Shown one piece after another: positions 37,178 to 46,280 of a stretch of 64,000 nt of DNA; positions within the stretch are counted from its first letter, which is position 1, and each line of letters opens with the position of its first letter. A program made the translations under genes and the position numbers. A model generated the notes under the pieces. The model was not told where the DNA came from. It worked only from the letters and a program-made list of their open reading frames with translations, and did no database searches. The stretch is from Piscinibacter sp. (GTDB lineage Bacteria > Pseudomonadota > Gammaproteobacteria > Burkholderiales > Burkholderiaceae_C): assembly GCA_017983795.1 (NCBI GenBank), contig JAGOAS010000008.1:62001-126000 (forward strand), in the 5' to 3' direction.

Positions 37178-38053
37178 ATGAAGAAGGTTCTCGCCACGCG
37201 CAGCGCGCCGGGCCGCCACTGGGTCGGCAACGGTTTTCCGGTGCACGGCATGTTCGACTACGGCGCCGGCGCGGCCGAGCGCAGCCCCTTCCTGCTTCTC
37301 GACTACGCCGCGCCGACGCGCTTCGAGCCGACGAGCACGCGGCGCGGCGTCGGCCAGCATCCGCACCGCGGCTTCGAGACCGTGACCATCGTCTACGACG
37401 GCGAGGTCGAGCACCGCGATTCCACCGGCCAGGGTGGCGTGATCGGCCCCGGCGACGTGCAATGGATGACGGCCGGCGCCGGCATCCTGCACGAGGAGTT
37501 CCACTCGGCGGACTACGCCCGGCGCGGCGGCCCGTTCGAGATGGTGCAGCTGTGGGTCAACCTGCCGGCCAAGGACAAGATGACGCCGCCCGGCTACCAG
37601 GCGATCCTGAACGGCGACATCCCGGTGCGGGCGCTGAACGATGCCGCCGGTGAAGCCGCTGGCCAGGTGCGCGTGATCGCGGGCGAGTTCGACGGTGCTC
37701 GCGGCCCGGCGCACACCTTCACGCCGCTCAACGTGTGGGACGTGCGCGTGAAGGCCGGCAAATCGGTGTCGCTGGCGCAGCCCGAGGGCTGGACCAGCCT
37801 GCTGGTGGTGCTCGACGGCACGGTGCAGCTCAACGGCGAGACCGTGCTGCGCGCCGCGCAGATGGCCACGCTGTCGGCGCAGGGGCGCGAGATCGCCATC
37901 GAGGCCAGCGGCGACGCCAAGCTGCTGCTGCTGGCCGGCGAGCCGATCGCCGAGCCGGTGGTCGGCTACGGCCCGTTCGTGATGACGAGCGAAGCCGAGA
38001 TCGCGCAGGCCGTAGCCGACTTCAACAGCGGCAAGTTCGGCCGCATGCAGTGA
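37178..38053 (+). CDS. Pirin family protein (bicupin)
   Basis: This 291-residue protein has two cupin domains. The metal ligands of pirins are present: His61 and His63 (HPHRGFETVT), His105 and Glu107 (AGAGILHEE). Pirins are iron-binding proteins, some with quercetinase activity and some acting as redox sensors. The ATG at 37178 has AGGAG upstream. It is convergent with a second pirin gene of different sequence. Confidence 0.92.
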   Translation: MKKVLATRSAPGRHWVGNGFPVHGMFDYGAGAAERSPFLLLDYAAPTRFEPTSTRRGVGQHPHRGFETVTIVYDGEVEHRDSTGQGGVIGPGDVQWMTAGAGILHEEFHSADYARRGGPFEMVQLWVNLPAKDKMTPPGYQAILNGDIPVRALNDAAGEAAGQVRVIAGEFDGARGPAHTFTPLNVWDVRVKAGKSVSLAQPEGWTSLLVVLDGTVQLNGETVLRAAQMATLSAQGREIAIEASGDAKLLLLAGEPIAEPVVGYGPFVMTSEAEIAQAVADFNSGKFGRMQ

Positions 38054-38070
38054 CGCGTCGCGGGCTGCGC

Positions 38071-38967
38071 TCAGCGGCCCGCCTTGAGCCGCAGGCCCGC
38101 GAGCGGCGGCGCCAGCAGGCGCGCCGAGCCGGCACCCGCCACCGCGCCGAAGCGCGCGCTGCCGCTGTTCCAGTCGGCCAGCGCCTGCTCGATCTCGGCC
38201 TGCGTGCGCGCGACGAAGTTCCACCACAGCAGCGGCGGCGGGTCGAAAGGTTCGCCGCCGAGCAGCAGCAGCTGGCTGTCGGCGGCCAACTGCATCGCCA
38301 CGCTGCTGCGACCGCGGCCGAGATCGAGCAGCGTGCCGGGCTGCAACGCCTCGCCTGCCACCGTGGCGCTGCCGCGCAGCACCAGCACGGCATGCTCGAA
38401 GTCGCTCGCCAGCGGCAGCGTGGTCTGCGCCTCGCGGTGCGTGGCCAGGTCGAGGCCGACGAGCGGCGTGAACACCTCTACCTTCGAGCGCTCGCCGAGC
38501 ACCTCGCCGACCAGCAGCGTGATGGTCACGCCGTCGCGTTCGATCACAGGCAGCTCAGGGTAGTGCTGGAAGGCCGGCGCGCGATCGCGCTCGGCATCCG
38601 GCAGCGCGATCCACATCTGCGCGGCGTGCAGCGCGCCGCCGTCGCCCACCTGGTCTTCGCTGTGCACGATGCCGCGCCCGGCCGTCATCAGGTTGACCTG
38701 GCCGGCGCGGATGAGCTGCTCGCTGCCCAGCGAATCACGGTGCATCAGCTCGCCTTCGATCATCCAGGTGAAGGTCTGCAGCCCGATGTGCGGATGCGGC
38801 CCCACATGCATGCCCTGGCCGGGAGCGAAGCGCGCCGGGCCGGCATGGTCGAGGAAGCACCAGGCGCCGACGCTGCGCAGCGCGCGGCTGGGCACGGCGC
38901 GGCGCAGGACGATGCCGCCGACCTCCGAGGGCCGGGCTTCGATGCGGCGTGGGGCGGGCGGATTCAT
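38071..38967 (-). CDS. Pirin family protein (second paralog)
   Basis: This 298-residue bicupin has the same metal-binding set (His58, His60, His102, Glu104) in GMHVGPHPHIGLQTFTW and TAGRGIVHSED. It is clearly diverged from the neighbouring pirin, so it is an old paralog and not a recent duplicate. I chose the ATG at 38967, since the upstream in-frame residues to 39012 do not look like pirin. It ends 17 bases from the convergent pirin. Function beyond family is unknown. Confidence 0.9.
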   Translation of the reverse strand: MNPPAPRRIEARPSEVGGIVLRRAVPSRALRSVGAWCFLDHAGPARFAPGQGMHVGPHPHIGLQTFTWMIEGELMHRDSLGSEQLIRAGQVNLMTAGRGIVHSEDQVGDGGALHAAQMWIALPDAERDRAPAFQHYPELPVIERDGVTITLLVGEVLGERSKVEVFTPLVGLDLATHREAQTTLPLASDFEHAVLVLRGSATVAGEALQPGTLLDLGRGRSSVAMQLAADSQLLLLGGEPFDPPPLLWWNFVARTQAEIEQALADWNSGSARFGAVAGAGSARLLAPPLAGLRLKAGR

Positions 38968-39116
38968 CGGCGTCCTCCGGTCGGTCGACGCCCGGATCGT
39001 AGGTTTGATCACGGTGCGCTGCTCACATATCGCTCAAGTCGCGCGAATAAGTGACGAAAGTGATGCTGTCACTCATTTGTCGTGCGTGGCATGTCCCCTG
39101 GCAACGAGGAGCCGAC

Positions 39117-40715
39117 GTGAGCAGACCGACCATGACCGTCCGAGGGAAGCTGACCCTCGCCTTTGGCGGCCTGGCCGCCCTCATCGTGCTGGTCTCCGGC
39201 ATTGCCGTGAAATCCCTGGCCGACGCCAATGTGCGCTTCGCCGACTTCGTCAACGGCATCAATGCGCGCCAGCTGCTGTCCTACGAAGTGCGCACGGCGG
39301 TGGCACGCCGCGCGATCGCTGCGCGTGACCTGGTCAACGCGGCGACGGCGCAGGACAGGGAGGCCATCAAGGCGGAAGTCACGAAGGCGCACGAGGACGT
39401 CCAGAAGCGCATGGAACGGCTGACGCAGATGGTCGCCGACCCGTCCGTGCCGGAGGAAGCGCGTCGCATGGTGACCCGGATGAAAGACGTCGAGAGCCGC
39501 TACGCGCCTGTCGCGCTGGGCATCATGCAGCTTGCGCTGGACGGCAAGCGCGACGAGGCCATCGCGCGCATGAACGCGGAGTGCCGGCCGCTGCTGGTGG
39601 CATTGAACAGCGCCGCCCGCGACTATCGCGATTTCACGGTGGCGCGTTCGGCGGCACTCGTCACGCGCGCTGCCGACGACTATGCCTTTCAACGCAGCCT
39701 GCTGATCGGTGCCTGCCTGCTGGCCTTCGCCGCCGCGGGCATCGCCGGCGTGCTGATCGTGCGCAGCCTGACCCGCGCGCTCGGCGCCGAACCGGACCGG
39801 CTCGGCGACATCGCCGGACGCGTTGCCGCGGGCGATCTCGAGCCGGTGGCCGACGCCTCGAACGCGGCCACGGGCAGCGTGCTGCGCTCGCTGGGCGACA
39901 TGCAGCGCAGCCTCGCCGCCATCGTCACGCGGGTGCGCAGCAGCAGCGACAGCATCGCCACCGGCACGGCGCAGATCGCCTCCGGCAATGCCGACCTCAG
40001 CCAGCGCACCGAGGAGCAGGCCAGCAACCTGCAGCAGACGGCCGCGTCCATGGAGCAGCTCTCCGGCACGGTCAAGACGAGCGCGGAAACGGCGCGCGAG
40101 GCCAACCGGCTGGCGGCGGACGCAGCATCCGCCGCCGAGCAAGGCGGGCAGAGGGTGGGTCAGGTGGTGAGCACCATGCGCGACATCTCGAGCTCCTCGC
40201 AGAGGATCTCCGACATCATCGGCGTGATCGACGGCATCGCCTTCCAGACCAATATCCTGGCGCTCAACGCCGCGGTGGAAGCCGCGCGAGCCGGCGAGCA
40301 GGGGCGCGGCTTCGCGGTGGTGGCCGGCGAGGTGCGCACGCTTGCCCAGCGCAGCGCCGAGGCCGCCCGGGAGATCAAGGGGCTCATCGACACCAGTGTC
40401 GAGAAGGTCGAGGTCGGCGCCAGGCAGGTCGACGAGGCGGGCACGTCGATGAACGAGATCGTCGCCCAGGTCCGGCGCGTGAGCCACATGATCAGCGAAC
40501 TGGCCAACGCATCGACCGAGCAGTCGCAGGGCATCAACCAGGTCGGCGATGCGGTGCAGCAGCTGGATCAGGTGACCCAGCAGAACGCCGCCCTGGTGGA
40601 GGAAACCGCCGCCGCGGCCGAGAGTCTGCGCAACCAGGCGACGCACCTGGCCGAGGCCATGAGCGTGTTCAAGCTGGACGGCTCGGCGCCGTCGCCCGCG
40701 CGCCTCAGCGCGTGA
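39117..40715 (+). CDS. Methyl-accepting chemotaxis protein with four-helix-bundle sensor
   Basis: This 532-residue receptor has a first membrane helix ([19 protein letters not shown]), a ~150-residue helical periplasmic domain of the 4HB type and a second helix ([21 protein letters not shown]). A HAMP region leads to the signalling tip ([28 protein letters not shown]). I prefer the GTG at 39117, because GAGGAG lies five bases before it; ATG at 39132 is possible. Its last 11 bases overlap the convergent LysE gene. Confidence 0.9.
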   Translation: MSRPTMTVRGKLTLAFGGLAALIVLVSGIAVKSLADANVRFADFVNGINARQLLSYEVRTAVARRAIAARDLVNAATAQDREAIKAEVTKAHEDVQKRMERLTQMVADPSVPEEARRMVTRMKDVESRYAPVALGIMQLALDGKRDEAIARMNAECRPLLVALNSAARDYRDFTVARSAALVTRAADDYAFQRSLLIGACLLAFAAAGIAGVLIVRSLTRALGAEPDRLGDIAGRVAAGDLEPVADASNAATGSVLRSLGDMQRSLAAIVTRVRSSSDSIATGTAQIASGNADLSQRTEEQASNLQQTAASMEQLSGTVKTSAETAREANRLAADAASAAEQGGQRVGQVVSTMRDISSSSQRISDIIGVIDGIAFQTNILALNAAVEAARAGEQGRGFAVVAGEVRTLAQRSAEAAREIKGLIDTSVEKVEVGARQVDEAGTSMNEIVAQVRRVSHMISELANASTEQSQGINQVGDAVQQLDQVTQQNAALVEETAAAAESLRNQATHLAEAMSVFKLDGSAPSPARLSA

Positions 40716-41334
40716 CGATCAGCCGCAGCCCGAGCCCGACGAAGATCGTGCCGGCGATGCGGTCGAGCCAGAGGCCGGCGCGCGGCCGGCGGTTCAGCCA
40801 CTGGCCGATCGCGCCGGCGAACCAGCCGAGCGCTCCGAACAGCACGGCCGCCTGCGCCGTGAAGGTGAGGCCCAGCGCCGCCATCTGCCAGCCCACGTCG
40901 CCGCGCGCGGCGACCACGAACTGCGGCAGGAACGACAGGAAGAACAGCACCACCTTCGGGTTGATCGCGTTGGCGAATACGCCGCGCCAGAACAGGCCGA
41001 CCATCGAAGGCGCCGCAACTTCGCCGGCCTCGCCGACGCGCGTGGCGCCGCTGCTGCGCAGCGCCTGCACGCCCAGCCACACGAGGTAGAGCCCGCCGAC
41101 CATCTTCAGCAGCGTGAAGGCGAGCGGCGAGGCGGCGACGAGAGCGCTGACGCCGATCACCGCCAGCGCCGTATGGCTCAGGCAGCCGAGCGCGCAGCCC
41201 AGGCCGAAGGCGACGCCGTAACGGCGCCCCTTGGAGATGCCCACGCCCAGCACCATCAGGTTGTCGGGCCCGGGCGACGCCGTGATGAGCACGGCGGCGA
41301 GCAGGAAGCCGAGGAACTGGTCGGGGCTGAGCAT
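40705..41334 (-). CDS. LysE-family amino-acid exporter (second)
   Basis: This 209-residue protein has six predicted helices. It has the family signatures [35 protein letters not shown] near the N-terminus and [19 protein letters not shown] in the centre, typical of the RhtB branch that exports homoserine, threonine or other neutral amino acids. The substrate is not determinable. It differs markedly from the LysE protein at 27952. Confidence 0.9.
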   Translation of the reverse strand: MLSPDQFLGFLLAAVLITASPGPDNLMVLGVGISKGRRYGVAFGLGCALGCLSHTALAVIGVSALVAASPLAFTLLKMVGGLYLVWLGVQALRSSGATRVGEAGEVAAPSMVGLFWRGVFANAINPKVVLFFLSFLPQFVVAARGDVGWQMAALGLTFTAQAAVLFGALGWFAGAIGQWLNRRPRAGLWLDRIAGTIFVGLGLRLIVTR

Positions 41335-41382
41335 GGCGCGGATGATAGGTGCGGCGCGCGCCGGCCAGCGCCGGGGGCTCCA

Positions 41383-42429
41383 TCACCGCCAGCCGGCGAT
41401 CGTGATGCCGAGGCCGGCCTTGGTCTGGCGCAGGTTGTAGTCGATCAGGCTCTCGCCGTAGCCGCTGAACAGCTGCAGCTGGCCGTGCAGCGCGCCGGCC
41501 AGCGGGAACACATAGTCCACCTGCGCCGAGCCGCGCGAGCGGCTGCCGCTGCGCATCGAGTGGCGCAGCTGCAGCGACAGCGCGTGCTCGCCCCAGTAGC
41601 GCGCCATGCGCAGCTCGATCCGGCCGACGTGGTCGGAGATGTCGGGGTTGTCGTCGTCCTCGGGCGCCTCGGTGATGCGCTTCCAGGCGCGCAGCTCGGC
41701 CACCCAGTCGTCGCGTTCCAGCGCGACGCCGCCGATCAGGCGGTTCCAGCTGCGCGACAGCGGCAGCGCGCGGCCGTTCGACTGGTGGTTCAGCGACAGC
41801 GAGGCCATGCGCAGCTTCCAGCCCGGCAGATCGAGATCGAGCGGCGCCACCAGCATCAGCTCGGGCTCGTAGTTGGTCTCGCGGAAGGGGCGCGAGTCGG
41901 CGCCGTTGTAGACCTGCCAGCGCGACGACTGCGTGTAGCCGCCCCACAGGCTGAGCGGCATGCCGGCGAGCGAATGCGCGAACTTGGTCTTCAGGCTGAT
42001 CTGGTACTTGGCCTCGACCGACTTGAGCACCAGCGGCGTGTCCACGCCGTGCTGCGGCGAGGGCGAGGCGGGGTCGCGGTTGACGCGGTCGGTCCAGGTG
42101 CCCGGCAGCAGGTAGACCGGCTTGTAGGCGCGCGGCGCGAACAGCGGCGGGCGCTGGCCGTCGAGATCCCAGCGCGGGCCGAGCTTGGAGTCGTCGTCGG
42201 CAGCGGCTGCCGCCACGGCGTGCGACGCGGCCGCCGGCGCGACCGGTGCCATCGGGTCGGCGGTCGCGGGCATGGGTTCGGCGCGGCCGTGCAGGCGGTC
42301 GTAGCAGGCCAGGCGCGCGGCCGGGTCGGCCATCGCGACGCAGTCGGCCGCGCTCGGCTGGGCCTGGGCGAATGCGGACAGCAGGCACGACACGAGCAGC
42401 AGCACGCTGCGGCGGACACGTGAAGACAT
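41383..42429 (-). CDS. pldA: Outer membrane phospholipase A
   Basis: This 348-residue outer-membrane beta-barrel lipase hydrolyses phospholipids that reach the outer leaflet. After a signal peptide comes a short Cys-containing region (CVAMADPAARLACYDRLHG) and a linker. The barrel carries the catalytic residues His215 and Ser217 (LNHQSNGR) and Asn229, with the same spacing as E. coli PldA. The C-terminal strand ends in Trp-Arg, not the usual aromatic residue. It is divergent from the DUF454 gene. Confidence 0.92.
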   Translation of the reverse strand: MSSRVRRSVLLLVSCLLSAFAQAQPSAADCVAMADPAARLACYDRLHGRAEPMPATADPMAPVAPAAASHAVAAAAADDDSKLGPRWDLDGQRPPLFAPRAYKPVYLLPGTWTDRVNRDPASPSPQHGVDTPLVLKSVEAKYQISLKTKFAHSLAGMPLSLWGGYTQSSRWQVYNGADSRPFRETNYEPELMLVAPLDLDLPGWKLRMASLSLNHQSNGRALPLSRSWNRLIGGVALERDDWVAELRAWKRITEAPEDDDNPDISDHVGRIELRMARYWGEHALSLQLRHSMRSGSRSRGSAQVDYVFPLAGALHGQLQLFSGYGESLIDYNLRQTKAGLGITIAGWR

Positions 42430-42509
42430 CGGAGGCGATCTCCCTGCGCGAAGGGCGCGCTTGGCGCGAAGCCCGCAGTATCGGGCACACGCCGGGCCAC
42501 AATCGCCGC

Positions 42510-42905
42510 ATGTCAGCGCCGCCGCCCCCGCACCGTCCGTTCTGGCAACGCGCCAGCTGGACGGCCGCCGGGCTGGCCAGCCTCGTGCTCGGCGTGCTCG
42601 GCATCTTCCTGCCGCTGCTGCCCACCACGCCCTTCGTGCTGCTGGCGGCGTTCTGCTTCTCGCGCGGCAGCGAGCGCTTCGAGACCTGGCTGCTCACGCA
42701 CCCGCGCTTCGGGCCCATGGTGGCCGACTGGCGCGCGCGCCGCGCCGTGCCGCGCCGCGCCAAGCAGCTCGCCTGGGCCACGATGACGTTGGGCAGCGTC
42801 TGGGCCGGCTGGGTGATGCCCGCGCCCTGGCGCTGGTTGCCGGCCCTCGTCTGCATCGCCGTGGCGGCCTGGCTGTGGCAACTTCCGGATGCCGACCCCC
42901 GATGA
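42510..42905 (+). CDS. DUF454 (YbaN-like) inner membrane protein
   Basis: This 131-residue protein matches the YbaN family. The first helix is followed by the typical LGIFLPLLPTTPFVLLAAFCFSRGSERFETWLLTHPRFGP, then a basic loop and two more helices. Function is unknown. The start at 42510 is the ATG that keeps the conserved region near the N-terminus. Its stop overlaps the start of the CDF exporter gene (ATGA), so the two are co-translated. Confidence 0.88.
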   Translation: MSAPPPPHRPFWQRASWTAAGLASLVLGVLGIFLPLLPTTPFVLLAAFCFSRGSERFETWLLTHPRFGPMVADWRARRAVPRRAKQLAWATMTLGSVWAGWVMPAPWRWLPALVCIAVAAWLWQLPDADPR

Positions 42906-43843
42906 GTTCGACGCACGCACACGATCACGACCATGCCCACGATCACGATCACGGGCATGAGCACGGCCACGCCCACCACGCCCATGTTCCCGAGAGCTTC
43001 GACCGTGCCTTCGCGATCGGCATCGCGCTGAACGCCGGCTTCGTCGCGGTCGAGGCCTTCTACGGCTGGAAGGCCGGCTCGCTGGCCCTGCTCGCCGACG
43101 CCGGCCACAACCTCAGCGACGTCGCCGGCCTCGTGCTCGCCTGGGCCGGGGCGGCGGCGGGGCGGCTGCGGCCCAGCGAGCGCCACACCTACGGCTTCAA
43201 GCGCGCCAGCATCCTGGCCGCCTTCGCCAACGCGCTGCTGCTGCTGGTGGCGATGGGCTCGCTCGCCTGGGAGGCCGTGCATCGGCTGCAGGCGCCCGCG
43301 CCCGCGCAGGGCCTCACGATCATGGTGGTGGCGGCGATCGGCATCGTCGTCAACGGCCTCACCGCGCTGCTGTTCCTGCGCGGCAGCCACGACCTCAACC
43401 TGCGCGGCGCCTTCCTGCACATGCTGGCCGACGCGCTGGTCTCGGCCGGCGTGGTGGTGGCCGGCGCGCTCACGCTCGGCTACGGCTGGATCTGGATCGA
43501 CCCGGTGGCCAGCCTGGTGATCGCGGCGGTGATCGTGGTCGGCACCTGGAGCCTGCTGCGCCAGTCGCTGCACCTGATGGTCGACGGTGTGCCCGCGCAC
43601 CTCAATCTCGTCGAGGTGCGCGAATGCCTGCAAGGCCTGCCCGGCGTCGGTGCGGTGCACGACCTGCACGTCTGGGCGATGGGCACCTCCGAGGTGGCGC
43701 TCACTGCGCACCTGGTGATGCCCGCCGCGCCGGCCGACGATGCCTTCCTGAACGCCGCCGCCCAGACGCTGCGCGAGCGCTTCGGCATCGCGCACGTCAC
43801 GCTGCAGACCTCGCGCACCCCGGTGATGACGGCCTGCGTGTGA
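42902..43843 (+). CDS. Cation diffusion facilitator metal exporter
   Basis: This 313-residue protein exchanges cytoplasmic Zn2+ or a similar divalent metal for protons. A His/Asp-rich N-terminus (14 His within residues 5-28) should bind metal. Six helices follow, with the metal-site motifs LADAGHNLSD in helix 2 and HMLADALVS in helix 5, both HxxxD. The cytoplasmic C-terminal domain includes VHDLHVWAMGTSEVALTAHL. This is the ZitB/CzcD type. Actual metal specificity is unproven. Confidence 0.94.
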   Translation: MSSTHAHDHDHAHDHDHGHEHGHAHHAHVPESFDRAFAIGIALNAGFVAVEAFYGWKAGSLALLADAGHNLSDVAGLVLAWAGAAAGRLRPSERHTYGFKRASILAAFANALLLLVAMGSLAWEAVHRLQAPAPAQGLTIMVVAAIGIVVNGLTALLFLRGSHDLNLRGAFLHMLADALVSAGVVVAGALTLGYGWIWIDPVASLVIAAVIVVGTWSLLRQSLHLMVDGVPAHLNLVEVRECLQGLPGVGAVHDLHVWAMGTSEVALTAHLVMPAAPADDAFLNAAAQTLRERFGIAHVTLQTSRTPVMTACV

Positions 43844-43891
43844 TCGGCGCCACGGCCTGCCGCTTTCCCCGTTTCAGGGGGTGGGCACACC

Positions 43892-43908
43892 GGTAACCTG
43901 TGGTTACC
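43892..43908. promoter_or_regulatory. Perfect palindrome, candidate operator
   Basis: GGTAACC-TGT-GGTTACC is an exact 7-bp inverted repeat with a three-base spacer. It lies 49 bases after the CDF exporter gene and 29 bases before a small ORF. It is too short for a terminator with this loop and has no T-tract after it. It looks like a binding site for a dimeric regulator; the regulator is unknown. Confidence 0.45.
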
Positions 43909-43937
43909 TTCACGGCACTGCTTCACGGGTGCCCGCC

Positions 43938-44141
43938 ATGCTGCCTCGCTCCACCGATTTCCTGCACGCCTCCGTCGTGATCTCGGAGCTGCCGGCGCCG
44001 CGCCGCATGCGCGCACCCACGCCGCTGCCCACGCTGGTGCGGCCAGGGCTGGTCGAGCGGGTTGCCGAGTGGCTGGGAGCGCGCCGCGAGGCGCAGGCGC
44101 TGCCGCGGCGCAGCGCGCAGGTGCTGGTCCTGCGCGCCTGA
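43938..44141 (+). CDS. Small hypothetical protein, 67 residues
   Basis: This short ORF fills the otherwise empty 314-base gap between the CDF exporter gene and the large minus-strand operon. Third codon positions are about 90% G/C, as in real genes here. The product is basic and Pro/Arg-rich (SELPAPRRMRAPTPLPT; RPGLVERVAEWLGARREAQ), with one possible amphipathic helix. No signal or membrane segment is visible. The ribosome-binding site is weak. The palindrome just upstream supports a regulated gene. No family recognised. Confidence 0.45.
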   Translation: MLPRSTDFLHASVVISELPAPRRMRAPTPLPTLVRPGLVERVAEWLGARREAQALPRRSAQVLVLRA

Positions 44142-44157
44142 GCCGCGGGCCTCGTCG

Positions 44158-45255
44158 CTACGAGGGCAGGAAGTCCAGCGGGTAGGTCACCGTCATCGGG
44201 TTGACGTCCTTCGCGCCGAAGTCGAAGCTGCGGATGCGCGCGAGCAGCTTGGCTTCGAGGTCGGCCGCCTTCAGCTCGCTCGACTCGATGCGGATGTCCG
44301 TCACCTGGCCCGACGGCGCGATCGACAGCTTGAGCACCACCTTGCCCTGCAGCGCCGGATCGTCGCGCAGCGCGCGGTTGTAGATCGCATAGATCGCGCC
44401 CTTGTTGCGGTCGAAGACGAGGCGGATCTCCTCCAGCGAGCGCGAGGCCTTGCCGCCGCCGCCCTTGGCGAGCGAGCCGCCCGCGCCGCTGCCGCCACCG
44501 CCCACGCCGGTGCCCGTGCCGCCCTTGCCGGAGCTGCCGCCGCCACCCGGGCCGCCGCCGCCGCCGCCGCCGGCCACGCCTTCCACCAGCGTGGTGGCGC
44601 GGCCCGCGAGCCCGCCGCCGCCGGTGTCGCGGCTGTAGGCGGCGGTGTTGATGCCGCCCGAGCCGCCGCTGGCGTTGGAGGTGATCAGGTTGCGATCGGG
44701 CAGGCCCGGATCCTTGCCGGCGCCCACGCCCGGCCCCACGCCCGCACCCACGCCGGGGCCGGCCTTGATATTCGGGTTGAGCTGCACCGCCACCGGCGCG
44801 CCGCGCAGTTCGGCGAGCTGATCCTTCATCGCCAGCAGGCCCACGCCCGCGGCCTTGCGGCGCGCGCCCTCGATCTCGCCCGGCGGCTTGCCGGGGATGG
44901 GCCGGCGCGCTTCCGGCGCCACCGCCTTGGGCAGCGGCTTGGCGTCGGGCAGCGGCTTGGCGACCTCGGGCTTGGTGTCGGCCTTGGCCTGCGGCTCGCC
45001 CGTCACCGGCGCGGGCGGCGCCTTGAGCGCCGGCGGCGTCTCGCGCTGCTCGAGCACCAGCTTGGCCAGGCGCTGCGGCACCTCGGGCGGCGCGGCGCGG
45101 TCGATCTGCGGCTTGGGCCACAGCAGCAGCAGGATGCACAGCAGCACGCAGACCGCGAGCACGATGTTGAGGATGCGCTTGAAGCGCGCCTCGTCCTCGG
45201 GCGAAACCGCCCAGGGCAGGATGTGTCCGCGAAACGAAATCACCGCGGCGCTCAT
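44158..45255 (-). CDS. TonB/AgmX-like energy-coupling protein, last gene of envelope operon
   Basis: This 365-residue protein has a short cytoplasmic N-terminus and one membrane helix (residues ~29-46). A long Pro/Ala/Gly-rich periplasmic stretch follows, including a Gly run near 220-260. The C-terminal domain (LEEIRLVFDRNKGAIYAIYNRALRDDPALQGKVVLKLSIAPSGQVTD in two parts) matches the AgmX/PglI C-terminal type, a TonB-like fold. It overlaps the ExbD gene upstream by four bases, as a TonB partner would. Likely role: transmit ExbB-ExbD energy across the periplasm. The outer-membrane target is unknown. Confidence 0.82.
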   Translation of the reverse strand: MSAAVISFRGHILPWAVSPEDEARFKRILNIVLAVCVLLCILLLLWPKPQIDRAAPPEVPQRLAKLVLEQRETPPALKAPPAPVTGEPQAKADTKPEVAKPLPDAKPLPKAVAPEARRPIPGKPPGEIEGARRKAAGVGLLAMKDQLAELRGAPVAVQLNPNIKAGPGVGAGVGPGVGAGKDPGLPDRNLITSNASGGSGGINTAAYSRDTGGGGLAGRATTLVEGVAGGGGGGGPGGGGSSGKGGTGTGVGGGGSGAGGSLAKGGGGKASRSLEEIRLVFDRNKGAIYAIYNRALRDDPALQGKVVLKLSIAPSGQVTDIRIESSELKAADLEAKLLARIRSFDFGAKDVNPMTVTYPLDFLPS

Positions 45256-45746
45256 GTCTTCACCGCCTTCTGCGACACCGCGAAGGACACGTCGCTGTAG
45301 TTGGCGCGCGCGGCGGTGTACATCACCTTGCGCAGCAGGCTGTAGGGGATCTCCTTGTCGCCCATGATCGTCACCGACTTGCTCTGCGCCTCGTTCTCCT
45401 TGCGCAGCACGGTGCGGCCGGCGTGCAGCTCGAGCTCGGCCTTGAGCGTCGGGATCAGGTCGCCCTCGATGCCCATCGCCTCGGCCACGCTCGCCACCTT
45501 GCGGCCGTCGACCAGGATGTCGGTCGCGCTCACCGTTACCACCAGCATCTCGCGCGGCATCTTCTCGGCGGTCGACTGCGGCAGCTTGATGGCCTGCGCG
45601 GTCGAGAGGATCTCGACGCCGGTGCTCGACATCAGGAAGAAGATCAGGATCGTGAAGATGTCGATCAGGGCCACGAGGTTCATGTCGAGGCCGGAGTGGT
45701 TGCGCTCCTTGCGGGCGGCGCGTTTCTGGATTGGCGTCAGTTTCAC
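45252..45746 (-). CDS. ExbD/TolR-type motor protein with conserved Asp
   Basis: This 164-residue protein has one N-terminal membrane helix and a periplasmic ExbD domain. The helix reads MNLVALIDIFTILIFFLMSS, and Asp29 is the conserved proton-path aspartate of ExbD/TolR. The periplasmic part (EILVDGRKVASV; VTIMGDKEIPYSLLRKVMYTA) is typical. It lies 12 bases after the other ExbD gene and overlaps the TonB/AgmX-like gene. With ExbB it should form a proton-driven motor. Confidence 0.92.
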   Translation of the reverse strand: MKLTPIQKRAARKERNHSGLDMNLVALIDIFTILIFFLMSSTGVEILSTAQAIKLPQSTAEKMPREMLVVTVSATDILVDGRKVASVAEAMGIEGDLIPTLKAELELHAGRTVLRKENEAQSKSVTIMGDKEIPYSLLRKVMYTAARANYSDVSFAVSQKAVKT

Positions 45747-45758
45747 TGGCGGCCCCTG

Positions 45759-46265
45759 CTATTTCTTGGCGACGCTGATCGGCGCGTCGCCGATGGAGAT
45801 GTCGGGGAACAGCTCGACGGCGCTGCCCTTGGCATGCGGGTCGGCGCCGGCCGGGACGCCCTCGCGCACCGAGTCCATCACGTGGACCAGCACGTCGTAC
45901 GAGGTGTTCGGCTGCGCCAGCACGGTGGCCGTCCTGGTGTCCGGGAACTTCGCCTTGACCTGCTGGATGAGCGTGGCGAGCGAGGCCAGGTCGTAGCCCT
46001 GGGCGTTGTTCGGGATGTGCTGGATCAGGCCGCCGATGCGGTCACCCACGTCCAGCGCGTCCGGACGGATCACGACCTCGAGCTTGAGGTCGTCCACCTT
46101 GAGCTGCTCGACCCCCGAGTTCTTGGCCGGCAGCGACAGCTCGATGACGGACAGGCGCGAGAACACCGCCGTCGACAGCAGGAACGGCACCAGCACCACG
46201 ATCACGTTGATGAACGCGGTGACCTCGAGATGCGCAACCGGCTTGCGCGGGCGGCGGATTCTCAT
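45759..46265 (-). CDS. ExbD/TolR-type protein lacking the proton-path Asp
   Basis: This 168-residue protein has the ExbD layout: basic N-terminus, one helix and a periplasmic domain. In the helix (LEVTAFINVIVVLVPFLLS) Asn20 stands where the invariant Asp is expected; the neighbouring paralog has Asp29 at that position. It may serve as the non-protonated half of an ExbD heterodimer. It lies 15 bases after exbB. The periplasmic part (VKAKFPDTRTATVLAQPNTSYDVLVHVMDSVRE) keeps the fold. Confidence 0.88.
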   Translation of the reverse strand: MRIRRPRKPVAHLEVTAFINVIVVLVPFLLSTAVFSRLSVIELSLPAKNSGVEQLKVDDLKLEVVIRPDALDVGDRIGGLIQHIPNNAQGYDLASLATLIQQVKAKFPDTRTATVLAQPNTSYDVLVHVMDSVREGVPAGADPHAKGSAVELFPDISIGDAPISVAKK

Positions 46266-46280
46266 CGCGGACTCCTCGCT

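Noticed and set aside
32302..37251. 1649-codon minus-strand open frame across the chemoreceptor and nrdJ
   Set aside because: It covers two well-supported plus-strand genes and the gap between them, and its composition is that of a GC-rich antisense frame.
37178..38967. Convergent pirin pair as a recent tandem inverted duplication
   Set aside because: The two proteins share the metal-binding motifs but differ over most of their length, so they are old paralogs.
42902..42985. Repeated GAT/CAC-rich DNA at the start of the CDF gene as a tandem repeat or CRISPR-like array
   Set aside because: It encodes the His/Asp-rich metal-binding N-terminus of the exporter; there are no regular spacers.
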